A DNA stretch of 64,000 bases from Atrichornis clamosus (Eukaryota; Chordata; Aves; Passeriformes; Menuridae), in assembly GCA_013400975.1 (NCBI GenBank), contig WBMZ01009006.1, positions 124,001-188,000 on the forward strand. Reading direction: 5' to 3'. A program made the translations under genes and the position numbers. The notes beneath the pieces are model-generated. The model was not told the DNA's origin and ran no database searches. It worked only from the letters and a program-made list of their open reading frames with translations. The stretch's first letter is position 1; every line of letters starts with the position of its first letter. Positions 23,550 through 35,440 of this stretch are shown piece after piece.

Positions 23550-23645
23550 AGCAAAGCAGCTACTCCCTGCCCAACTTCTCCCATCAAGAGGAGCTAGGAG
23601 TCTGGTGGAACAGCACTGGAGTTGCCAGCAGCTACGGCAGCACAG
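23550..23645 (+). other. Candidate symmetric exon (96 bp), unknown gene
   Basis: The acceptor-like CTACCCCTTGGTCAG is followed by 96 bases open in one frame, ending ACAG at a GTGAGC donor. Entry and exit phases are both 1 and the length is a multiple of three, as in cassette exons. The peptide includes SSYSLPNFSHQEELGVWWNS. No family recognised; the residues are varied and serine-rich. Chance remains plausible. Confidence 0.2.
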
Positions 23646-26600
23646 GTGAGCAGCACTATGAAGATCCCTTTATCGTAAGGATTTGTGCTGCCGACCTATA
23701 ACCCTGGTATCTAAGAATATCCCATGTAAAATCAATAGCAATAACAAAATCCCTTGCAGAATTCATGGAGTCCCTGAGATGATACAGCCAGGACTGTGCT
23801 GGAGGAATAGCTGGGGATGTCTACAGCTTACTTCAGTTGTTCCTGGCAGGTTTTATTCAGGGCGTGGCTCAGGACTTGCTGCCTCTGGAACTCTCACAAT
23901 CCAGATAATTGCTTTTCTATTCTTTTTACAACTGACATTTCTTTCTTAAGACAGGAGAATTGCTGAAATGCAGTAGAAGAGGCTCTCACACCCGTGTATA
24001 TTCTGTTCCTGCCCAGCCAGCCTCCATGCTGTGCCAGGCCGGGACTCTTCACACCCAGCTCTGGCAACCTCTGCAGCATTCCCTGCTGTTCCGGGCCTCT
24101 CACAGGCTCATGTGCACAGATCTGCTTGGGGACGGACCTCAGCTGCACCCTACAACTGCACTCCATCCAAAGCCTGGCCCCTCTGCAGTCCCACCCTGAT
24201 CCTGAGCAAATGCTCCTCCTGCTATTCCCATTCCTGTTTAATTGCTGTCTCTCCCATCTTGCCGCTTTATTGACATCTACATTTTCATTTGTCATCTTTT
24301 CTTGATTCCCAGCCTTTTTCCCATTATTCCCTGTAACAACAGACAGCATGCCACAACCAATTTCACTTCCACTCAGCTTTCTAAACCTCATCTGAAAAAC
24401 AAGTATTACCCCACTAGTAAACCTACCTGAAATCTATAGAGCTGACTGTCAGCTGGCTCCATGAAACAGAGATAAACAATTCAGGCGCAATGTTTGCAAT
24501 AATCACCCTGCAGAGCATTAACTCCATCATTTGAGCCCTGGATTACTGGTGCCAATTGGTGTCAGCCCTGGCTGGCACATCAGAGCATTCCCACCTACCA
24601 GAAGGGTCTCTCCAAGCACAGAGAGGCTCTCTCTTGCCTCTCATAGGGTTTTGCACCTTCTGTTCCCTTGACAAATAAGCCAGGGCTGCAGGGCCTGACT
24701 TTTATCCCAGTCAGCTACCAGCGTGTGGCAACTACCAGTGAAAGCCCCAGCACCTAACACCATTCAGTCCAGATGCAAAACTCATTGGATAGATATTTCA
24801 CCAGATAGTCAAACCCCCCTCCCAAAGCAAGGGCAGGGAGGCTATACAGAAACAGCTGACCTTACATCATTTGTCTGTTATTAAATACGACTGGTGTTGC
24901 ATTCTTTAAGAGGATGAAGAAAAATCCTGCTCGCATCCATATACATGCTTATTTGGGGGAATCAGGATTGCCAGCATTCAAGATCAATCAGCCCTCAACA
25001 GGGTTCAAGCTTTGGAGAATCATGCTTCGTTTGCTTTCCCATTGTAAATGTTAACTAAACATAGCTCTGGGGAGAGGTGCCAGTTCAATAGCTCTGGAGA
25101 TTACCCTGCCAAATTCTTTTCTCGGTCTCAGCACTGCAAACCCGGAGTAATTCCAACTACCATCAGCAGAGCTACTCCAGAATTGCAGTCAGGGTGGATT
25201 TTGGTACCGCAACTCTCTGTTCTCACCCACAGCAAAAAGATGACCTAGTTTAACCCCACAGCAGTGCTCCCAAAAACTCAGCAAGACTCAGTTTTGATCC
25301 CATAACAGATACAGCACTAGCAGCAACAGTTTGGCTTACCAAAATGGAAGCCCCCACTCCACCAACATGTCTCACACTTTACCTCAGTCTCTGCTGGAAA
25401 GACCAACCCTGCTTCATAGCTTGGGTAAAATAAAGTCACAATTAGCACCAAGGATGAGATTTTTCAGAGGAAGATGACTTATCACACCCATTCAAACCAA
25501 CAGATTTCAATGGAAGGATAATTGCAGCAAAATCAAGCACTCTGAAAGAAAACCCTAAGAACAGCAGAAAGAACTGGAGTGCATGGATGTGCCCATAGGT
25601 ATCAACCTATGCAGTTGACAACAACATGAACCAAAAAGGACTATGGCATTCCCTACCTCTCCCCTCCCACTCCAGGGTTGCCTAAACCTGTACTGTGAAG
25701 TTCCTGAACAGCAGCTATCACTAGATCTTGACTTGTCTCTTCTCGAGGCATCAGGATACCTGAGGAGCTCCAAGACAGACCAGTTTTTCTCCAGTCTTCT
25801 CTGTGTCACAGCCAAGAATCCACAAGCACAAGGGAGCATATTGCCCTCACTTCCCAGTTTTCCTTTTCATTGGAAACACTGATATTTGACCACATCAGAG
25901 TTCTCTACAGAGAGGTAATATGACTTTGGGAATCTCTTCTGAAATGGAGTAAACTAGTTTACTGAGCAATTCTCTCTCTTTCTCCATGCCTTCATCACTG
26001 TGGTCTTTCTACATTGCACATGTGACGATTTATGATGTTGACATCATCATGAAGCTCTCTCACTGTTTCACAAAAAGCCTTAAAAAGAGAGTGTTTTGGC
26101 TCAGTAGACTTGGATAAGATTCCGTATTTAAGCTGCATACGTTTGGAAGGCCTGCAGTCCATAAAAACCACCAAACAATTGGAGATGCAGCCATCATTAA
26201 GGATGAAGGACTGGTGTGTTTTGCCCCCTGTGGTGTGTAAAGTAGGTGTTTGTGAACCCTGGTGGCCCCAAAAGTTCACCACAGTGAAGAGTGGGACTTG
26301 AAAATTTCTATTAAGAGCAGATGACCATCACAATTCTCTTTGCTCTCTCTTGTGCCCATAAGTGTTCAAAGACAGAGACTTTAATCACCCTGTAACCTTC
26401 CCTCAGGCCTTTTTTTGTATGTAGAGTTGCCTGGAGTAGGGAGGGAATCAGTTTTCTCTGCGTGGAGCTCTCACATGAGCACATGCAGGACAGTATCTTC
26501 ACTCCCAAGCACCTCATTATGCAAAATATATTGACAAAAATGAACAAGAGCAGAGGAGAGCAACAAAACAGTCAGATAATTAGAGCAGTCAAAGAATGAA

Positions 26601-28447
26601 AGGGTCAAATATGCCTGTTGTGGCTGTGAATAGGAGACAGGATATCAATATGAATACGACAAAGGGAAAAAAGCAAATGCAGACCAAACCTGAAAAAAAC
26701 TTTCTGATGGCAAGGCATGGCAGTAGGTTGTGGAACGTCTCCTAAAGCGTGTAACTGGGTCCTTGCTGGTGGAAAACATATCAGAGGAAGCCCTGCAGAT
26801 ACCCAGCTCAGTGCCCAAGGGGCAGGCCTGCTCTGCAGCAGTGGCCAGCAACAGTTACCACTCCTTGTACTTTTAAATGAGTGTTTTTGTTCTTGTTGCA
26901 TGTCTCAAGCTCACAGGCAGCCTGTCACTGTGCAGAAGTTAAGCAGATGCCATCTCCCTCCCTCCAGTGGTTAAAGTGATTTCAGGATGAGATGATAACT
27001 AGTCCCTGAAAGGCTGTGTGCAGAATGCAGGAGGGTGCAGTATGTTGCACTCTGGTGCAACTGAGAGCTGGGGCTCACCAAAGGTAAAATGCTGAGCCAT
27101 GCTCATAATGCAGGCTCATTTCTCCATGCATTTGTGCACACCCATCCTTGAGTCACTGCTGAGGATGCTCGAGAAAAAATTCCAGTGAGCAGCATGGTCA
27201 CTGCCCAACTGTATTGGTCATGGCATTCATCCAGTCCCTTATCCTGTCTGGGACAGCAATTAGTACCAGATGCTTCAGGGCAGGTACAAGTGCACCACGC
27301 AGGCAGATGTGGAACAGCTTGTCCCTCCATGTCTGGCTTTGTCCTGGGTTTTGAGACCGAGAAATCTTAAACCTTACTGACTGCATGTGGCTTGCTCTCC
27401 TTCCCAGAATGTATTCTCCTTGATTAGGATAACACTGAATACTCTAAATGGATACGGGATCTTTTTTATTTTTGAGTCCTACAGAAAGCTGGCTATTGAT
27501 TTTACAAGTCAATGATTTCTCCAGCCAACCTGCCTGTTACGGGGAAAAAATAACTCTCACTTTTTCATCCTGTAGTGTCATCAAACATCTCCTTGTTCTT
27601 TTCTCTGAAAACTGAAGCTCTCTCACGAACACATAGATTTTTACATATCCCTTCTTCTTAGCAATGTACAAGCTCTGTGGGTCCCAAACTTTCAAAGAAC
27701 TTTTTCTTTGCATGAGAATTCTCCCAGGCACATCATTATTCCCATCACTCAGCTCTCAGACATCTCTCTTCTGAGACAACATGGCCAGTCCTGAGTGCAT
27801 TTTTTGCAACTGAGGTGCCAGCACTGGCAGTTTGGGATCAATCCATACATCACCATATTGACATGCTGCAAAATTGTCCCCACAGCCCTGTCTCTCTCCG
27901 CTTTGCAGGTAGGATCTCATAGTAACACAGCAGTTCCCTGGCAGTCTGTGTCTCTCCTGTTGCCTTCTCAACCTCTGCGGTTTTTATTTAAACCTTCCCT
28001 TCATACGCCCCACGCTTGGTGCTAATGTGGTGTGCGTTCAAGGACTGTATAAACAAAGGATGCAATTACTACACCTCCGTTTTGGGAAGTGATATATAAG
28101 TGAGTGGCCTTTTCAGGGCATTCCTGTAGAAAAAAAATTGTGTTGTGTCTTCACTAAAACCATCTATTAGTCTTTTCCATTATAATCAATAAATCAGTTC
28201 CCTTTTTATATGGTGATGTTGGCTCAGCTGTGATTTTCTGATGACAAAATTCATTACTCAATTGTCTCATCGCTTCCTTTCTAAGTTCAAAAACATCCAT
28301 TAGCACCACTATGTGAAGCCCCATTAATCTGCTTTCATTATAATAATGTTCTTATTCTTTCTTAGCATCTTTATTGCATCCCACTCATCCTTGTTGTCTC
28401 ATAGGAGCTTTTAATTAATGCACTAAGAAGTGATATAAAGAACCAGC

Positions 28448-28470
28448 TTTTTTTTTTTTTTTTTTTTTTT
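28448..28470. repeat. T23 homopolymer
   Basis: An uninterrupted run of 23 T. On the minus strand it could be the poly(A) tail of a retrocopy lying to its right, but no poly(A) signal or gene-like body is visible next to it. Confidence 0.95.
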
Positions 28471-30924
28471 GATCTAGCATTTTTGGTTACTGGACAGAAA
28501 TTAACCATATTTACTTAAGTGCCCCTATTACAGAATGGAGAGAGGTGGCACATGACGTAGGCTGGATGCTTTCAGAGCTAACTGGTTTTTGCAGTGGAAA
28601 GTACGGTCAAAAAAACTTTTTACTGGCTTTCATTTGGTTTTCTTCTACTACAGTCTACTGAAAAACACTTTTCCAAATGGAAAGTATCACACCTATCCAG
28701 TGCTGTGTCTGGATTTTGATTTGTATCATAATGCAAATCAACAAATACACCCTGCAGCAAAAGAAACTGCTGGAGGGTTTCAAACTAAGGTGAGAATGAT
28801 TTCTCTGTTACTGAAGGCATCAAAAGTGATGTCTTACTCCCCCTCCTCTGCCCACAAACCTGAACCCTGCCTTGCCACTCAGATCCATTCCACGAGAAAA
28901 GAAAATATGGTGCAAAGTTGCCCCATAAGTTACTGCCCTTGTTCTACTTTCCACCCTCTTAATTTCTTCCTGCCCATAGGACTTAAGAAAACAAACACTT
29001 GCTATTTCTACAGCAGACAGCAACTCAGGGACAGGCTGTGGTAGTTGTAAAGCCCCTGGGCCTTGAGTCAAAAGATGTGTTTTTCAGCCCTACATGCAGC
29101 AGCACCTCTGGGGCTGCCCTTTCACCGGCCCCATTCTGTCTTCTGTTTGGGTCACCAGTGCCAGCGGCAAGGGCTGTACCACGCTCCTGTCCCTGCAGTG
29201 CCAAGTGTGACGAGTCCCTGGTCACCACCGGGGTCTCTGGGTGTTACAGCAGCACAGCTGCACTCAAGGGCTCTTGAAAGCAGGGGGCTGCTGCTGTCCT
29301 AAAGATTTTCCCTACAGGCAGAGAAGGCTTTGCTGCTCCACACGTAGCACACTGTGGCCTCCCCCAGTGCACCACTTGTTAGGGAACAAACACCATTGGC
29401 ATCCGTCCTCACAGGGCTCAGCTCAGCCACCCTCATTCAGAGATGTTAAGCCCTCATGCGCAGCTCAAGCAACTGGGAAGGAGTCTCAGCACACATTTCC
29501 AAAGAGGCAAAAACAGGTTGCTTGGGAGCGAGGGCTTGGAAGCAGTTGCTGGCAATTTGGCTGTGTATACCCTGCTTGAGAATTCCTTTCTGTGAAGGAA
29601 GATGGCAGGCATTTGGGTGAGGGATTAAAACTAGATTAAAACTATTTGCCTTGTCCTTTCAGCATGTGTTAGTATAGGACACAAGAGAAAACAAATGAGG
29701 AATATTAAATTCCCTTCCTTTGTTCCTCACAAAGGGACAAACAAAGTTAGTGAACAATGGTTTTCTGGACCCCTCTAATGAAATCACCCCTTCATCTTAA
29801 ACATTGCTAGTCAATGGAAAATTGGCATGTTTACTTCCTTCTAGGAGACCAAACGTAGAACTGCCTAGAAAAACAGGCAAACAAAGGGATATGTTGTGAG
29901 CTGATAACTCTGACAAGTCAGAGGGAAGAAAAAAAATTGTACACATATTATAAAATTTATCATTAAAAAATAGAAAACCCAAACCCAAGAACTTTGCATG
30001 ATACTTCAAAAGAAAAGAAGGAAATGGGAGGTGGAAGGGGAGAACAAAAAGAAAAGAAAATCTGTCAAGAATTTTCTCACTGCATCCAAAATGCCTCAGT
30101 GAGCAGAGATACAGAAACAAGCTAATTACTGTCTTTCTTTTACTCTCCCAGTTCTGAACTCCAAACACACAACATTTTTTGTGATTATTAATAAAGGAAC
30201 ACTTTCATCTCTGTCTTATTATGAGTTCTGGGGGTAGGAGTACAGTATCTGACAGATACCATCTGGGATAGGGTGGAAACAGGAGGGAATGAAGGAAAGC
30301 AAAACAGAATCAAGGAGGTGACTTAGAAATCCTTCCATAGTTCCGAGGATGCATGTTCAAACTACTGGAGCTTTCGATATAATTGGAGCAATTTCTGCTC
30401 TGCTATACTCTTCAATATTTACTTCCAAGCTTCTGAAGCTTAGGGAAGCAGGGAACAGGACATGTCCTCTGCACAAATAAAGGGTCCACGTGTCCATGAA
30501 AAGGAAAGTCCAATCGTTGAGAAGTTAGGGAAGCTGTGGGACAGACACGAAAAGCATGGGCAGAACCCTGCACCAAGCCCAGGAATGCAGTCTGAGCTGC
30601 CATGCTGGCAAAGATGGTAAGGGGAGCCTAAGCTGGGAGTAAGGGGGACATTGGCAAACCTGGTGCGGGGAGACCTGGTCTGGATGCCAATCAAAAGAGA
30701 GATCCACTGTTTGAAGGGGCTTCATATGGCTCCTAATCACTCATCATGCAACTCCAGCCTTTGCTTTTAGCTCCTCGTTTCCATAAACATCGCAGCGCTG
30801 GAGTCAGAAAAACAACAGAAATTTTTACAACACAGCCCCCATCCCCTTTGGGTACTGAATATTTTCTGAGTTTGGAAGAGCAGCTTAGGCGAGCTGCTTA
30901 TTTGAATAAGTCAATGCAGATGCC
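28471..30924. other. Unique sequence, no gene seen
   Basis: Apart from the exon-like block at 28654, open frames at 28999-29579 are GC-driven and overlap on both strands. An A/G-rich stretch lies at 30005-30060. No transposon recognised. Confidence 0.4.
28654..28789 (+). other. Candidate exon (136 bp), unknown gene
   Basis: One of the best plus-strand acceptors in the window (TTTTCTTCTACTACAG, ending 28653) opens a block of 136 bases that ends AAG at a GTGAGA donor. One frame is open: one base, then 45 codons, including PVLCLDFDLYHNANQQIHPA. The exit phase is 0. I cannot assign a family. Low-level chance pairing is possible. Confidence 0.2.
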
Positions 30925-31075
30925 AGGAGCCAGGAGACCCAGAGCAAGAGCACCAGCTCACTGCCTGGATTCTGCCTGTACTGTACATGACCAGTTTAAG
31001 CACCTGCCTAGCTCTTCACAAACATAAAATCACTGTCTTTTCACAGTACCACTGTGAGCCTTGCATACAGCCTTT
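30925..31075 (+). mobile_element. MIR-like SINE relic
   Basis: It reads GGAGCCAGGAGACCCAGAGC, then a CACTGCCTGGATTCTGCCTG segment, CATGACCAGTTTAAGCACCT, an ACAAACATAAAATCACTG core, then CACAGTACCACTGTGAGCCT. These follow the MIR order (GACTCAGGAGACC, TGCCACTGAC, TGACCTTGGGCAAGTCAC, TGTAAAATGGG, CAGGGTTGTTGTGAGG). Divergence is strong. Confidence 0.38.
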
Positions 31076-34000
31076 GCATCCTCTCTTACCAGCACTGCAG
31101 ACCCCAGACAAGACAAGCAGGAGATACCAGACCCTTGGGTGCAGACCCCTAAACCTGGCTGACAGCTAATTGCTCATAGCAAAACAAACCCTTTTTCTTA
31201 TCATCCAAGAGACCCTGGCCAAAGATTATGGTGGGGAGAGATACACAATTTGTCAAGCATTTTTATCTGTGGTCCCAAAGTAAATATTTAAACTCCTTCC
31301 AGACCATAAATCCTCTTGAGTAAGTGGAGATGCACAAAATATTGTACCACCTATTCCCCTAGACCATAGGGAATTTCTGCATGTATCACTCAGCAGACCA
31401 GAGCTCTGTACCTAAAAGCCACTGTTTGTTCAAACCAAACCCTCATCTGCTGAGGTTTCACCGTTGCACTCACCCAGAGTCAACAGCAAGTAAAGCTCTG
31501 CCATTCACCCTGGCAGATAGCACAATATCTTTCAAGTAATTCTTCATTACAGAACAGAACTTAATAACCACTGTTCTGCATAGAAGCAAAAAACCCCTCA
31601 CGTCTAAACAAAATCTGCCCTTCCTGTGGTGCACTGTGGGCTTTTAAGACACATTTTGTAGTATACATAAGGATCTCTGGATTAGTTGTTCACTTTTTTT
31701 TTCTGTGGATCTTTCTAAATTATAGATATTGCATGACTTAAGGAGACCAGCGTTGACAATGCATCTGGTCCCATCAAATCTATTGCAATCAGTGAGATTC
31801 AGCTCTGCTCCTGGCAATCTGATTTGTAGCTACAGGAGAGCTACATAAAGAGAACCTGTCCCAGGGCAGATCCCTGGCAGATATGCTCACTATAGCACTT
31901 TGTATCTTCTCTTCCTTGTCCTGCCAGAAAGGTGTTGGTTGGATAGGGAAAAGGGCTGGTAAGTGCAAATAGAGAGTTGTCAGAGCATTTCATTGCCATG
32001 CCAATGTTGTGCTGCAGGATAGTTCACAAGAAGCCAGAGGCTGGAGGCTGCCATACTTTAAACACCCCTGGCTCTCCTGAGAGAGGATGCTCAGAGGACT
32101 CCTTAGAAGCACTACTCCAAAAACCTGGATTGGTTTAAAGTGCCTTCTTCCTCCACCTAGATGAATTTGTAGTATATGCCCCGAAACCAACAGCAAGGAC
32201 AGGTGGGAATCAACAAGTCCTGAAGCTGTTTTCCTATGTAGAGAGCTGTGTAAGCAAATAAAGTACAATCCTCACATTTCAAGGGTCAGTACTGAGTACC
32301 CCTCTACCTACTCACACTCATGAACCTCCTCACACCAGGTCTTCAATATTGAAATTGAACACTAGAGTTTTTCAGAAAAGATTTAGAAAATCTGGGCTAC
32401 TCTGCTGCCAGCACCACTGGTACAGCAAATACTCAGAGGAATCTGTGTAAAAGAAAACCTCCTGAAAAGCATCCTGAAAAATGACTGTTTATATTCTATT
32501 TGGGTTAGGAGGAGCTAATAGGTGGCAGAACACCTCTTTCCAGAGTATAGAGCAACCACTGCTCTTACATAAAACAAGAGTTAATGATTCTGCTGATTTA
32601 CAGCCTATTTTCCACTAATACATCCAGCAGTGAATTCTCAAGAGCCTTTCACCATACACAAATCTGGAATACAGGACAGTGATAAAGCTCTGTTTAGCTA
32701 GAAGATGAGAAAACAAATGATAGGTAGGAGCCAAAATTTCAAATCTAGGTTAATTTATTAACGCCTTGTAACATGTTTAAAAAAAAAAAAAAAGCCACTT
32801 TGACTAATTTTCTTCAAGCTATATGGAAAAAAATTCCCTCTTGCTTTCAAAGTAAACCCAATAGGGATCAAGGCACATCAATTTTGCTAATGGAACCTGG
32901 TTGCAGCCTTAATTATTATTATCTCTTTGTGATAGATTAGCCATTTACCCAGATTATATAGACATAGTGAGATTAGATTAGATAGCCCAGGCTCCATACG
33001 CTTTTTCTATCTCCCTGTGCAATATAGCAGTCGACTAACTGAATCCCTGCTTGTACTCCTGGTAATGAGATATCTTAGGACATTTACTTTAAACTCTGTT
33101 TTCAATAAAAATTGATCAAGTTTCAGGAAAAGGAGGTAGTAAAAGAAGTATTTGGATTTGAGAGTTACCCTAATTTCAAAAGCCTAACAGTGATGAGATG
33201 TAGGAACATACAGCTCTCTTCAAAGTCAGCTATTATTTTCACAGCAAGTGAGCAGAGGTGAAAAGAAATACCCACAAATGCAAAAGAGACATTGCAGGTC
33301 TCCTACAAAGGGTGCACCTGCAGCCAGGCTCCTACAAGAAAATGGGGACACTTTAGTTAGCAAGATGTATGCGATACAATTTCTTTCTAAGAACAAACCC
33401 TGGGATTAAAAGAACAAGCTTGGATAAACCTTGTGGGATTTTGAATATATTTAACAGGGTGCAGACAGGTTTTCCTCACTGAAAGGGCAAAAGAAGAAAA
33501 TCTCTATGTCCCTGTTGCGCTTGCGAGGTTACCTCAACCCCACAGCAGGCTTCACCATCATGGCATGAGATAATAGGTAGGCAAGAAAGGATGAAAATTT
33601 TTGTTCCTTTGTAACAATCTGAAGCTTGGAAAGTTGTAAAGCAGCAAGGATGGAAATGTTGCACGGATTTGGAATGGATACCCCTATACAATGATCTGCT
33701 TTGCAGTCAGACTGTCCAGAACACTATTTTTAGACAATAAATGTTTGTTCTGCTGTTCAAAAACATTAGATCTTTCAAGACAATTTTAAAAGGGAGGCCT
33801 TGTCCTGTAGAGCTTCTGTCCTACAGTATCCCTTCCTACTCCATTCCATATCAAACTGCAAACATGAATATAGCCTTGCACAGAGAAACCTGCATTCTAA
33901 ATGCTCCTATTGGGAAAGGTTGTAAGACAATTCAACATCAGAGGCTGGGAAGAAATATAAATCCCTTCACGGCATTTTTAACATCTTGATTCTGCTCTGA

Positions 34001-34840
34001 GACTCCTTCAATAAAAAACTCAGGAGTAGTAAGCATCACATCACCTCCTAATTCCAAAAAGATCTGACTTAACACTAAGAGCAACTTTGCTCCAAGTTCT
34101 TTTGTTCATTTTACTTACAAAAGTCACAAGACTCTCCATGTAGAGCATTTTATAAATGAAAATGCCATCACATGCTTCATCCAAAAGTTTTTCAGGCTCT
34201 TCCATTGAAAATTCTGGCTAACAAGTTCCTTCAGATGCATTCTGTTAATTCTCATGGATTCTCCTGTTTACCCCTTATGCACCAAATTCTGTTCCCCAGG
34301 TATTTTTCAGATAGAAATAAACTTCAGCAGGTTATTCTCTAAGGAAAATTTGTTTAAAGTTCAGAGAAATGCTTAAAAATGGCATTTATTCAGCACAGGC
34401 CATCGGGTTGCTCTGACAAACGTAAGTACTAAGGACAGCTGGAGAAAGGTTAGAAAAGCAAGCTACGTTGATGTTGCTGTCTCTCTCTTTCTTCCAGGAG
34501 TCCCATGTTCGATATTTCACTGGGCTCTGTATTTGAGTTGGCTTACTCCTTTCCTCTATCCTGCCTCATTCCACCGCTTGCACGTACACCTGTCAGCTTA
34601 ATTCCTTCAAAGATGAAAAAGACCAGCATTGTTCCTTATCCCTACCTTGTAATAATGAAAAATTGCACGAGAAGACAGAGTAATGCATACAGGGAGCTCT
34701 CTAACCCCCCTTCCCAAATGGCTTCAGAGTGCAGAGCTGGGGGCTGCCACCCACTCACTTGATTAAAGCACTTCCTGGTTTTGAGATTGCTTTTCTTTTT
34801 TTTTTTTCCCCCCCAAGAGGTTGGGTGGAGCTCTGCTTTA
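31076..34840. other. Unique sequence, no gene seen
   Basis: An A15 run lies at 32779-32793. An AT-rich block at 32870-33030 contains CCTTAATTATTATTATC and could be regulatory. A strong acceptor (CTCTTCCTTGTCCTGCCAG, ending 31927) and GTAAGT donor (31959) bracket only 31 bases. Another strong acceptor ends at 34498 (CTCTCTTTCTTCCAG) and opens onto an 86-codon frame that ends in a stop near 34762. I treat both as weak. Confidence 0.35.
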
Positions 34841-35440
34841 TTTCTTCCCTTCTTCAGGCCTTGATTGTTTATATTTTTCTGTTCTGAAAGCTGTGAGTCA
34901 CGCTTTGATTTACAGTCTGTCCCAGGAGAGCCAGGAGACCCTAATGAAAGAGCAGGCTGCAAGGGTAATTAATACCTACCAGACATTCAGCTGTAGCATT
35001 AGTGAGCAATATGTGCCTATGTGTGTGTGTGCGTGAGCACTGGCAGCTGGAGATGCGCAGGCAGAGATGATCTCCACTTGTACAGCCCTGAGCCCCCTGT
35101 TAGCCCTCAGCCACAGCTGCTGGCACCCAAGGAAAGGAGACACACCCAAATGAGATCTCCCCCATCGGGAGCAAAGCTGGAAGGGGGCCGGGGTCATGGT
35201 GAGATGAGGTAACTGCAGGAAGCCAGGGAATCGGCTGCTTCTGAGGAACACAGGAGGGAGGCTGGTGCAGCGCATTGATTGGGGATGCTGCGATGGAGAG
35301 AAGTCGGGAGGGTGATGGATCACTCTTGCTTAAAACAAACAAAAACCAGGCAGCTTGCCAGGAACGGCTTAGGCCAGTTTCATTAAAACTCTTCATTCAT
35401 CATGCTGAAACGAGGCGGTATTTGTTATTGCAGCCGTGGT
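34841..35440. promoter_or_regulatory. Possible regulatory block
   Basis: This is non-repetitive sequence with clustered words: TGTTTATAT (forkhead-like, near 34866), TGAGTCA (AP-1-like, 34894-34900), CTTTGAT (TCF/LEF-like, 34903-34909) and GGTAATTAATACC around 34965. A second block at 35260-35440 has GCATTGATTGGGGATG and TTCATTAAAACTCTTCATTC. The words are seen directly; function is inference. Confidence 0.25.

Larger units (their letters stand above)
21872..28447. other. Long mostly unique stretch, no gene seen
   Basis: It contains CA/TA simple repeats near 22005-22100, a TTATTATTATTAT run near 23399 and the exon-like block at 23550. Overlapping frames at 23894-24391 are GC-driven. Two blocks look like candidate conserved elements: 24430-24620, and 28150-28440, which is TAAT-rich with TTTTAATTAATGCAC near 28410. 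I recognise no transposon or RNA gene. Confidence 0.4.

Noticed and set aside
28448..28520. T23 run as the poly(A) tail of a minus-strand processed pseudogene
   Set aside because: No poly(A) signal lies next to it, no gene-like sequence lies to the right, and no target-site duplication is visible.
31928..31958. 31-bp block between a very strong acceptor and a GTAAGT donor
   Set aside because: Open in more than one frame, but too short to weigh. No partner exon was seen.
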